Below, piece by piece: positions 54,841 to 64,000 of a stretch of DNA of 64,000 nt. Under the pieces are notes generated by a model. That model saw only the letters and a list, made by a program, of their open reading frames with translations, had not been told where the DNA came from and ran no database searches. Origin of the DNA: Przewalskia tangutica (taxonomy: Eukaryota > Streptophyta > Magnoliopsida > Solanales > Solanaceae); assembly GCA_029844215.1 (NCBI GenBank), contig CM056729.1, positions 8,308,001-8,372,000 on the forward strand. The letters run 5' to 3'. The translations under genes were made by a program, and so were the position numbers. Numbering within the stretch: the stretch's first letter is position 1; every line of letters starts with the position of its first letter.

Positions 54841-56371
54841 CTCCTAACTTCTTAATAACATTTCTAGTACATCCTCTCATTTAAGTTACTTAAGGCACTA
54901 CATGTCATTTTAAAAGAAAATCCGGGAATTTAACCCAAGTACCACGTTCCTTAAACATTTCAAGAAAATGACTCCTTTTTATGTAAAACTTCCAAGATAC
55001 TAACAACCGTAGTATCAAGTCCCGACAACTTTGCAAAACAAGTTACGTTTACCTTGAAAAATACAATTGGCTTCTAAAATCAAGTGACTTCATCTCATTT
55101 AAAACCTTAGGCAATTAATGCCTTAAAAACAATTTGCCTTCCAAAATTCAAATCCTTTATCCGTACTTATTTTACTTGGAGTAAACCTTTCCTTATTAAC
55201 CCTTCATTGAGCCAATACAACCAACTTCCCATAAAGTTGTTATATTACCATTTTACACTTAGTCAAACACATCTCCCTATATCCAAGGGACTTATACTTT
55301 TATACGAAATAAGTATCATATACTTAAAACAAGTGAAGAATGTCAAATCTTGTACGTCTACCGTACTACATAGGTACAACTACTCATGCTCAAGAGATAA
55401 GAAAGCTTCACATACCTCTTCGGTCAATCCACTTGCTAAGTCCAAAATACCGCACGTAATATGTCAACCTATAATGACCATAATACGTTCATTAACCTCT
55501 AATTACAATGTAGAACATTCCAAGTTCAAAGTTACTAATTCCTATGGAAAATTGGGCAGCATTTCCTTTGTTTCTACATACTTGCCACCTTTTTCAAGGC
55601 CGAATTCAACATCCAAACACCACATTTAAGGCCCAACAATCCAAACATTTCAAAGGGGATTACACACCTAAACTTGGGTGTGTAAAATTCTGCCCCATAA
55701 GGTACAACAATTAACTTAACAAGTTTAAGGTAGTTCTTAGGCTACAACATGCTCACATAATCTTCTTAACCAATTCTTTCACATCCAAACCACATTTCTT
55801 ACATGCAATGAATCTAAGAGCATTATTTATTACTACAAATTCCTTCTTCTTCACATGCAACACAAATAACTAGCTATAAGAGAAGAATTGTTACCTTAGA
55901 GCTTTTAGCCAAAATTACTCCAACAATTTTGCTAGCCTCCTTTCAAGAACACCACCACAATAACTCCTACAAGCTAGCGACAAGCTTCCTTCTTGTCCTA
56001 ACTTTTCAGATTTTCCTTAAACTTTGAATTCCTCTTGGAATTCTAGAGAGAAGTGAGAGCTTTAGCCTTAGAGAGAGAGAAGATTTGAAAGATGACCAAG
56101 TCTTCAAGACTTGGTCAATATATATGACATGCAAAAATCAGATGGGGGGGACACTTGTCACCCACCCATGACATCTTTTAAAATAAAACAGTGCAGAATT
56201 TCCCACTTAACTTCGCAGAACCTGCCTTGGCGCCGCGGCCCTGAACTACCCACTTCGCGCCTCGATCCACATGCAAGCTGCGCCCTGACCGAAATTTTTC
56301 TTCAACCTACTTTAAGTCTTACACGCTTTTGTACATCCTCATACGCATGGTATGAACTACGGGGTATAACA
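54841..56371 (-). mobile_element. Gypsy 3' LTR, copy B, right piece
   Basis: Aligns with 15700-17260. The right edge ggtataaca at 56371 is followed by cattctcccccccttag, the complement of the purine tract. A 140-residue plus-strand frame (55207-55629) matches that at 16097-16489 because the LTRs are duplicates. Confidence 0.9.
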
Positions 56372-56510
56372 TTCTCCCCCCCCTTAGAAACATTCTTCCC
56401 GAATGTTCCTTCTAGGCTTACTCAAATCATAACCTTAACGTAGACCCTCTTAACTATTCTTTTGCAAATAAAACGCTCCACATAGCCACAACATTACTCA
56501 AGCATAATTG

Positions 56511-56732
56511 CTAAATCAAAACTAACAAGCAGGAAAGTGGGTTACCTGGAGGTGTAGGGAATAAGTGAGGATATTTCTTCATCATGTCATCCTCTGCTTC
56601 CCACGTCATCTCTTCCCTGTTCTCGTTCCGCCACAATACCTTGACGGAAGCCACATCATTCGTCCGAAGTCGCCTAACCTGACAATCGAGTATCGCTATG
56701 GGACTCTCCTCATACGATAACCCCTCTGTCAC
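56511..56732 (-). pseudogene. Gypsy chromodomain
   Basis: The minus-strand frame reads SYEESPIAILDCQVRRLRT, then VASVKVLWRN and EEMTWEAEDDMMKKYPHLF, a chromodomain of the type at the C-terminus of Del/Tekay chromovirus integrase. Chromodomains bind modified histones and steer insertion to heterochromatin. It follows the GPY/F module of integrase; a frame shift near 56735 separates the two. It is the better copy of the remnant at 17440-17560. Confidence 0.93.
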
Positions 56733-56768
56733 TTAGACATCATGAATCGGGTGCACTCTAGATGGATC

Positions 56769-57999
56769 TCAAATATATTTCCGCAACATAGACACATGAA
56801 ACACTGGATGCACTGCCTCTAGATCGGACGGCAGATCCAACTCATAGGCAACCTTGCCTACCCTACAGACAATCTGATAAGGCCCAATGTATCTTGGGCT
56901 AAGTTTCCCTTTCTTCCCAAACCTCATCACACCCTTCATGGGTGACACCTTCAGAAAAACCCAATCATCTACCTCAAACTCCAATTGTCTACGCCGATGA
57001 TCTCGTGATACGACTTCCGACTCGAGCCGACAATAACCGCTCTGGATAAGCTTCACCTTATCCATCGTCACGAACCAAGTCCGCCCGACTAACTGCACTT
57101 CTCCCACCTCGAACCAGCCTATCGGTGACCTGCACTTCCTCCCGTATAAGGCCTCATAAGGCGTCATCTGAATACTAGAATGATAGCTGTTGTTATAAGC
57201 AAACTCTACAAGAGGTAAATAATCCTCCCAGCTACCCCTGAAATCAATAACACAAGCCCGCAGCATATCCTCAAGTTGCGGATAGTGCGCTCGGCTGTCC
57301 GTCGGCCCGAGGATGAAACACCGCATCGAGACTCACTGTGTCCTAATCCCTTCGGAAAGACTTCCAAATTAGCCGTGAACGGCCCTCTGTGCAAATAATC
57401 GATATAGGAACTCCGCAATCTCACAATCTCCCGATATACCGGCGTAATCTCGGCTAAAAGTCGCCCTGCTCGAAGAAAATGGGCTGATTTCGACCGCCGA
57501 CAATCACCCAAATGGAATCATGCTTCCTCTGAGTGGTAGGTAACCCTGTAATAAAGTCCATATTGATCACCTCCCACTTCCACATCGGAATATCAATAGC
57601 CTGCAATAGCCCACCGGGATTCTGGTGCTCAACATTAACCTGCTGACAATTAGGACACTGTGCAACAAAACCGGCCACGTCCCTCTTCAGGCCATCCCAC
57701 CAATACATACACCTGAGGTCATGGTACATCTTAGTCGACCCCGGGTGAATAGAATAACGAGCACTGTGTGCCTCCCTGCATTCTCACGACGAGTCTGTCA
57801 CATCGGGAACACACAACCGTCCCTCAAATCTTAGCACCCCATCAGGTGCTACCTCAAATAGATTCTTCTCCTCCTGAAGAGCTGCATATCGGTACCGTAC
57901 CAGAATCGGATCCTCATATTGTCGCCTCTTCACCTCCTCGACGATGGAAGACTCGACAATCTCTCGAACCCGAACTCCATCACTATTAGAATCAACCAA
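56769..57999 (-). pseudogene. Gypsy integrase
   Basis: From right to left on the minus strand: the N-terminal linker (VRVREIVESSIVEEVKRRQ, RFEGRLCVPDV), zinc-binding domain (MYHDLRCMYWW, FVAQCPNCQQVN), catalytic core start WEVINMDFITGLP (first Asp), WVIV, then RACVIDFRGSWEDYLPLVEF, AYNNSYHSSIQMTPYEALYG, and the GPY/F module (GPYQIVCRVGKVAYELDLP). Frame shifts occur near 57780, 57470 and 57320; the section with the second Asp and the Glu lies in 57206-57511, in a shifted frame. A standard chromovirus integrase, not functional as written. Confidence 0.93.
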
Positions 58000-58153
58000 A
58001 CGAACCCCAAGGCTCGCTAGCTGATGTTACTCTCGGACCATATCCCTTTTCTCTGTCTGTACATCAGACAAACTACCCATCTATCTGCGACTAAGGGCAT
58101 CTGCAACCACATTGGCCTTCCCTGGGTGGTATAGAATATCAACATCGTAATCC

Positions 58154-58732
58154 TTAAACAGCTCCAACCACCGCCTCGCCGCAAGTTCGACTCCTCTGGT
58201 GAAGATATACCGAGACTCTTGCGTGCGTGTAAATGTCCACATGAACTCCATATAAATAATGTCTCCAGATATTCAAGGCATGAATCACTGTTGCCAACTC
58301 CAAGTCATGTGTGGGATAGTTCTTCTCATGCTTCCTAAGCTGTCGAGATGCGTAAGCTATAACTCTGCCGCGTGCGCGTCGGACGCACTCCAAGCCCGAC
58401 ACTGCGTCACAATAAACCACATATCCATCTAAACCCTCTGGAAGAGTAAGAACTGGGGCGGTCGTCAACTTCTCCTTTAGCAACTGGAAACTTCCCTCAC
58501 AACCATCCGTCCACCGGAACATAGTTGCTTTCTGATTCAGCTTAGTCAAAGGTGCTGAAATGGAAGAAAACTTCTCCACAAACCTCCGATAATAGCCTGC
58601 AAGGCCCAAAAAGCTGCGCACCTCCGTCGGTGTAGTGGGTCTGGGCCAAGTCTTGACTGCCTTAATCTTTGATGTATCTACCCGAATACCACCGGCCCCG
58701 ATAACATGCCCTAAGAAGGCCACTGAAGCCAA
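58154..58732 (-). pseudogene. Gypsy RNase H
   Basis: The frame has VAFLGHVIGAGGIRVDTSKI, KTWPRPTTPTEVRSFLGLAG, YYRRFVEKFS (RT connection), then TTAPVLTLPEGL, YVVYCDAVSGLECV and VIAYASRQLRKHEKNYPTHD, LELATVIHALNIWRHYLYG, the canonical gypsy RNase H sequence with Asp in CDAS-like CDAV and Glu in DLEL. It is broken after YLYG. Upstream it joins RT after a short gap with a stop near 58735-58760. Confidence 0.94.
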
Positions 58733-58759
58733 CCAAAACTCGCATTTCGAGAACTTGGC

Positions 58760-59386
58760 TTACAACTGCCGGTCCCGGAGGACTCCCAATACCGTCCTCA
58801 AATGATCTGTATGCTCCTGCTCTGTGCGCGAATAAACCAAGATATCATCAATGAAAACTATAACGAACATATCCAAGAATGGCTTGAACACCCTGTTCAT
58901 CAAATCCATGAATACCGTCGGGGCGTTGGTCAACCCGAAAGACATCACCCTGAACTCATAGTGCCCATACCGGGTCCTGAATGCAGTCTTCGGGATATCT
59001 GCCTCTATAACGCGCACCTGATGATAACCAGATCGCATGTCTATCTTGAAAAAACATCTCGCACTCGCAGAATCGTCAAACAAATCATCAATCACGGGAG
59101 GATATCTGTTCTTGATAGTTACCTTGTTCAGCTGCCTGTAATCAATACACATACGCAGCGTCCCATCCTTCTTCTTTACAAATAACACTGGAGCTCCCCA
59201 GGGAGAAACACTTGGCCTGATAAAGCCTTTCTCCAGCAAGTCCTTTAGTTGGTCATTCAATTCCTTCAACTCGGCAGGTGCCATCCTGTATGGCGGAATA
59301 AATATCGGTCGAGTGTCTGGCGCCAAATCAATGCAAAACTCAATTTCCCTCTCAGGAGGGATACCCGGAAGCTCATCTGGAAACAC
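58760..59386 (-). pseudogene. Gypsy reverse transcriptase
   Basis: A clean 208-codon frame: FPDELPGIPPEREIEFCIDL, RPIFIPPYRMAPAELKEL, SPWGAPVLFVKKKDGTLRMC, IDYRQLNKVTIKNRYP, FKIDMRSGYHQ (first Asp), MSFGLTNAP and the catalytic VFIDDILVYSRT. All gypsy RT landmarks are present and in frame. It copies element RNA into DNA; with RNase H and integrase in other frames, the polyprotein could not be produced from this copy. Confidence 0.95.
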
Positions 59387-59450
59387 GTCTGAAAACTATC
59401 TAACGGCCGAATCGATCAAGGTCCGGTATCTCAGTCTCAGTATCGAATAC

Positions 59451-59925
59451 TCAAACCATATGGTAGATATACCCCTTCCGCACCATCTTCCTAGCCTTGA
59501 GGTAAGAAATAAACCTACCCCTCGGCGATGCAGTATTTCCCTTCCACTCGATAATCGGCTCACCCGGAAACTGGAACCTAACTAATATCTCTCTACAGTC
59601 CACATTGGCATAGCAAGACGCTAGCCAATCCATACCCATAATTACATCAAAGTCCGTCATATCCAACTCTATCAAGTCGGCTAGAGTCTGACGACTGTCT
59701 ATAGTCACTGGGCAAGCTCTATATATCCGCTCGGCTACCACTGAATCACCTACTGGCGTAGCCACCTCAAAAGGTCTTATGGACACAGGCTCTATCCCTA
59801 TTCTACCAGCAATATGAGGAGATATATAGGACAAGGTAGAACCTGGATCTATCAAAACATATACATCACAACATGCAATCAATAATGTACCTGTGACGAC
59901 ATCTGGTGACGCATCCTGGTTCTGA
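59451..59925 (-). pseudogene. Gypsy retropepsin-like protease, cut by an insertion
   Basis: The minus-strand frame (59960 to 59451, of which only 59925 and below is gypsy) reads DVVTGTLLIACCDVYVLIDP, GSTLSYISPHIAGR, then DFDVIMGMDWLASCYANVDC and RFQFPGEPIIEWKG. The active site is DPGST in place of the more frequent DSGAT, as in other chromoviruses of this clade. The N-terminal side is interrupted at 59926 by the Athila-like LTR; gag would lie further right and is not in the window. Confidence 0.9.
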
Positions 59926-61417
59926 TGATCGGTGTATTTTATATACACTTTTTGAGTCAATTTTAGTTAGTATTTTACTCATTTTGTTTATGTTTAGTAT
60001 AGTATTATGGTCGTTTTCCTTTCTTTTGTGTCACAGCGGTCAAAAATGGAGAAATGACGAAAAGAAGAGAAAATGAGCTTAATTGAGATGAAATTGCACA
60101 CAAAAAGGGCCAAGAAAGGAAGTCTAAGAAGTTCCGGGAATTATAGAGGAGATCAGACGAAGACCGGACGAACAAAGGACGAAGAAACGAAAAATCCGGA
60201 AGAATTCCGTCACCAGAGCTGCGGCGCCTACCACTGAAGCCGTCCAAAGATCTCTGATTTTTAGCCGCGGGCTGATCTGCGAATGGCGGCGCCAGCTGAA
60301 TTATGAAGTGCTGGGCCGAATTTGACATGTTTTCAGAATCCTAAAGGGATTATTTTTCCTACCTAAAGGGATAACTTTTCCTACCATAAAACCCTTACCT
60401 AAAAGGATTCTAATAACTTTTCCTACTTACAAATCCCTAACCCTTCACCAAAAGGATTCTTTGGCTATAAATACTCTAGATCATTAGAAGAATTATTCAT
60501 TCTCCATTCCACCATTCACCATTCTACATCCATCCTTCCACCAATCCATATTGTAAATATTCCACAACACAACCCTTGGATGCTTGGCTTGGAGACTCAT
60601 TCTTAAGTATTTTCTTTTCTTTTCTTGTTTTTATTTCAGTTTTATGAAGAACATGGAATTAGTTCTTGTCATGTCAATGGCTAGGAACTAATTCCTCTAT
60701 AGGGCTTTCCATGTTGAATCTCTAGAAACTTATGTTATGATTTAATGCATGCTTATGGTTATTCTTCTTCTTGTTGAGATCTATCCAATAATTAAATTGA
60801 ATGCTTGGTAGTTAATTGACAACTAATTATCACTATATGATTTCTAATCAGACTCCGAAAGGAGGGGATTGTGAATATGCTGTAAGTTGGGTAGACATTC
60901 TTGGATTGGGGATGAAAATACCTCAATTATTTATGTAGCGTTAACGAGAGGCTTAACAACCCTAATTTTACGCATTGTGCGTGACGGTTAACTAGGTTCT
61001 TAGTCTTAATCCTCCTATAGAGTTATCCTTATCACCGAAAGGTAGGTAAGGTGCAATACTGGGGTTGAGTGTTTATATAACCCTAACGGGAGTATAAAAT
61101 GATTTAGTGAACCTGCTTTCTCCAAAAGAAGAAGACCATAAGTTATTGCATTAATAAGTGACATAAGCGGATAGTGAGGAGACGTGGAAGCCCTATTCTC
61201 ATCACAACTGAAGTAAATTCATTAGTTAAATTAGCCTTTATAATTCGTAGTTATAAACCACAAAATCAAGTATCAATTTACCAAATAGATACCAAAAGAT
61301 AGATATTTGGTACTTGAACCATAATCCTTGTGGACGATATTCGGTCTTACCAGGACTATATTACTTGTCACGATAACGTGCACTTGCGTTTAAGTGTGTG
61401 CATCTTTTCGCGCATCA
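59926..61417 (+). mobile_element. Athila-like 5' LTR, 1492 bp
   Basis: Starts TGATCGGTGT and ends CGCGCATCA. Related scraps occur at 14683-14822 and 34863-35012. Contains a core promoter at 60466. Confidence 0.85.
60466..60473 (+). promoter_or_regulatory. LTR TATA box
   Basis: TATAAATA within ggctataaatactctaga, 540 bp into the LTR; the expected start of the element RNA lies about 30 bp further. Confidence 0.6.
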
Positions 61418-61440
61418 ATTTTTTAGCGTAGTTGGATTAG
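61418..61440 (+). other. Degenerate primer-binding site
   Basis: attttttagcgtagttgga follows the LTR end CATCA. It resembles the common ATTTTTGGCGCCGTTGCC site (tRNA-Asp type) with several changes. Confidence 0.5.
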
Positions 61441-61629
61441 GCATAGTTCAATATCAATTTTATCTATTTTTAATTTCTAATTTGGTTTTATTTCTGTTTT
61501 TATTTGTTTTTGCTCCAAGAACAAGTTTCTAACTTGTTCTGCGAGCATCTTTTTATCACCTTTTGTTGTTTTTCTTATTTTTCAGGTTAAATTCGAAAAA
61601 AATAAAAAAAATAAAAAAAATCAGGACAC

Positions 61630-62258
61630 ATGGACTACTACTATCAGAGACAGTGGAGTCATCAACAGCATCTTAACCCACAAATGTCAGAGGAAGATCG
61701 AAATGAGTTGCAGGCAGACATACTTATGTTCGCCAAGTGCAGCTCGGTTATGGTGAGACAAGAGTCCTCGTAAAGTTGGAACTGCAAATAGGAGAACTCG
61801 CAGTCATTTTGAACAGCGAAATACAAGAAAAGCAATCTGCACCTGTGGGAGGTGGCAAGCAAATTGAGGAGCCTGAACCACACCCAGCTATTGAGGAATC
61901 TGGCGAGATAGTTGGTGCAGAGAAGGAAAAGATTGCTGAAATCCAATTATTCACCTTCTTGGATTCCTTGGAAAATCTCTTTCTGGTACCTATTGCAGAA
62001 GAAACACCACCAGCTGTCAATGTTGACCCCCAAACAGAAAGTCCATACCATCAAGGGCACCCCCTAGAGTTGAGAGATGTTGGGAATCTCACTGATCCCT
62101 ACATTAGAGAGAGCCTAAAGGACAAGCATGTCTTGTGTACTTGGGGGATAATCGTATATTTGAGGCCCTTGTTTGAAGCAATTGTTGTAGTTGAAGTGAG
62201 ACCTGCAACAATAACTATGCGGATTAGCGGTTCGCGAAGGATCGATGGGCACTCGTAA
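61630..62258 (+). pseudogene. Short gag-like frame of the Athila-like element
   Basis: The frame starts MDYYYQRQWSHQQHLNPQM, SEEDRNELQADILMFAKC and stops at 61774-61776. The overlapping second frame (61737-62258) continues with LVKLELQIGELAVILNSEI and an acidic, proline-rich stretch (GGGKQIEEPEPHPAIEESGE), then LRDVGNLTDPYIRESLKD. A frame shift at about 61740 probably joins the two. The LELQIGELA pattern recalls the gag region of Athila/Tat elements. There is no zinc knuckle or pol after it. Function is not assignable beyond a truncated gag. Confidence 0.5.
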
Positions 62259-63784
62259 AGGTTAAAGCGTCCGGCTAAAAAGGCGTTAAAAACGGCTTGT
62301 TGGGAGCACCCAATGTTTTTAATTATGTTATTTTAATTTGTCTTTAGTTTATTTTATTTTGTCTTGAAACGATCTCACGGTCTTGGGTTCTTGTTTTGTG
62401 TTGTTGGATGACAATTGGTGAAAGCTAAAACCGAGGAAAGGAAGAAAACGCAAAAAAAAAGGAAAGCAATTGATCGTCGCCAGTAACCGTAAGAGCCACG
62501 ATACTAGCGACCTTTGGCGCCCGAACTTCAGAGAGCCATATTTCCGTGCAAATTCCAAAAAATTTCCTCCTAGACCTCCGTTATGACCGCTGTGTTGTGT
62601 CAGTAAGTTGTCCTTTTTCTTTTATGTTCTTTGAGTCTTGCACACATTGGGGACAATATGTGATTTAAGTTTGGGGGGATGTTTTATTATTTTTGAGTCT
62701 TTTTGAATTGTTTTGTGTATTTTTGAGTAATTTTTGAGTCATAATTTTTTTTTATATCTTTTGAGTCATATTTTTTTTTAGATCATGCATGCTGTAGTTA
62801 CTTGAAACACCTAATGAAGTAAAGTGAAATAATGTAATGGAATTAGAAGCAACCATCTGAACACTTAGGATAGATATGCCAAAAATTCATGAAATCAAGC
62901 TATTTGGGGTATCTTGCTTGATTTATGCATTGTTAGTGATTAAACCTATGTATGCCTTGCTTACTATTTGAGGCTAAATAGTTAGGATATGCATGTTAGG
63001 GAGATGACTCGGGCATTTCTTTGTTAGCCCTTTCTTACCATTCTTTGTCTATCCCCGATACCAAATTATATCCCTAGTCACTTTGAGCCTAAAAATAAGA
63101 CCTTTCTTTGACACCCTATAATTCCATACTTGTGCCATAAGTGAAAAATTGAGATGTTTGGAATATAAAGTGTTGAAAAAGAGACAAAATAGAGTAAACA
63201 ATTTTGATGCACCCCAATGAAAAAGTAATAATAAATAGGCAAAAGCCTAAGTTTGAAGTCTTGTTTTTCATAATACACTTCACTCTCTCAAAACAAAAGA
63301 GGGGAAAGATAGATATGAAGTGAAGAAAGGAAATCAAAAGAAAAGGGAAGAATTGAAAAGCAAAAGAGCTTATGGTACATACAATGAGCCTAAATGCCTA
63401 TTTTTACCTACCACTGCCTAAGCCTACATTACAACCCTGAAAAGCCCTGAAGATCTCTAATATGTGTATCCATGATTAGTGGAGAATAGCAAGTGAACAG
63501 GCCATATGATTTTGAAATTGACATGCATAGTTAGGTATTCTTACTTCCATTTAGCATGATTAAATTGAATTTGCGAAATATCTGACTTTAAGTGTTTAGA
63601 ATGCTAAAAATCCATGCTATATGTTCCTACATATTATCCTACTAACCTTCATGCTTTTCTAAGTAACAATTGTGCAGCAAAATGATCAGTATCTTTGAGT
63701 CATTGCATTGTCCTTTCCTTCGTGTCTTTGTTTATATTTTTTATCTTTGCTCGAGGGCGGGCAAAGGTTAAATTTGGGGGTATT

Positions 63785-64000
63785 TGATCGGTGTATTTTA
63801 TATACACTTTTTGAGTCAATTTTAGTTAGTATTTTACTCATTTTGTTTATGTTTAGTATAGTATTAGGGTCGTTTTCTTTTTTTGTGTCACGGTCGAGAA
63901 ATGGAGAAATGACGAAAAGAAGAAAATGAGCTTAATTGAAATGGAATTGCACACAAAAGGGCCAAGAAAGGAAGTCTAAGAAGTTAGAATTATAGAGGAG
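63785..64000 (+). mobile_element. Athila-like 3' LTR, start only
   Basis: 216 bp matching 59926-60150 apart from a few small indels, several at CAG or GG sites; the rest is outside the window. Confidence 0.9.

Larger units (their letters stand above)
59926..64000 (+). mobile_element. Athila-like non-autonomous LTR retrotransposon
   Basis: The sequence TGATCGGTGTATTTTATATA at 59926 recurs at 63785 and both then run on almost identically, so these are the two LTRs; the second continues past the window. The internal region (61418-63784, about 2.4 kb) begins at a degenerate tRNA-Asp-type primer-binding site, has a small gag-like frame, the text cttgttgggagcacccaa (the usual form is attgggaggcaacccaa in Athila/Tat elements) at 62297, and a purine tract tttgggggtatt before 63785. 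RT and integrase are absent. Preceding bases tctga (59921-59925) could be the target duplication; the other side is not visible. Confidence 0.85.

Overview
This is plant nuclear DNA, almost certainly from a member of the Solanaceae. Three observations support this. The only convincing host gene is a class II floral-type defensin with the C-terminal acidic propeptide typical of nightshades. The gypsy LTRs begin TGTCACG and the Ogre-like LTRs carry motifs that I recall as common in Solanaceae repeats. There is also a block of plant mitochondrial DNA. Apart from the defensin island the window is nested heterochromatic retrotransposons, mostly dead.

Layout. 1-4794: remains of a minus-strand Ty3/gypsy chromovirus, with a truncated LTR holding a 53-bp array, a gag fragment, a primer-binding site, and a 2.7-kb LTR holding a 65-bp array. 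4795-8278: a nuclear mitochondrial insertion containing fragments of ycf3, trnE, nad2, rrn26 and nad6 and a perfect 46-bp inverted repeat. 8279-17842 (copy A): a Ty1/copia pol fragment broken by a 4-kb solo LTR and a hAT-type MITE, then a scrap of an Athila-like LTR, then the 3' LTR and pol end of a minus-strand gypsy element. 17843-19862: the defensin gene, with intron, TATA box and signal peptide. 19863-29563: a nearly complete minus-strand copia element with 5-bp target-site duplications; its 3' LTR is split by a 4.03-kb solo LTR with its own duplication. 29564-31512: AT-rich DNA with SINE-like scraps and one possible secreted-peptide exon.

31513-59925 (copy B): the same copia + MITE + Athila-like scrap + gypsy composite as copy A, but here the gypsy 3' LTR is split by an 18.9-kb Tat/Ogre-like composite (35933-54835, target duplication AATAT). 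That composite has the form LTR-internal-LTR-internal-LTR. It has no recognisable gag-pol and two very large arrays of a 45-bp unit (about 1.2 and 3.4 kb). To its right the gypsy pol is nearly readable on the minus strand (chromodomain, integrase, RNase H, reverse transcriptase, protease). 59926-64000: an Athila-like non-autonomous LTR element inserted in the gypsy protease; its second LTR runs off the window.

The retrotransposon domains are parts of dead or dying elements and do not form a cellular pathway. The nesting gives a relative history: copia, then the MITE inside it; the Athila-like scrap and gypsy already present; then duplication of the composite into A and B; then separate insertions in A (solo LTR) and B (Ogre-like). 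Copy A differs from B by many lesions at CAG/CTG sites, which look more like sequencing error at methylated CHG sites than natural decay, so frameshifts should be read with caution.
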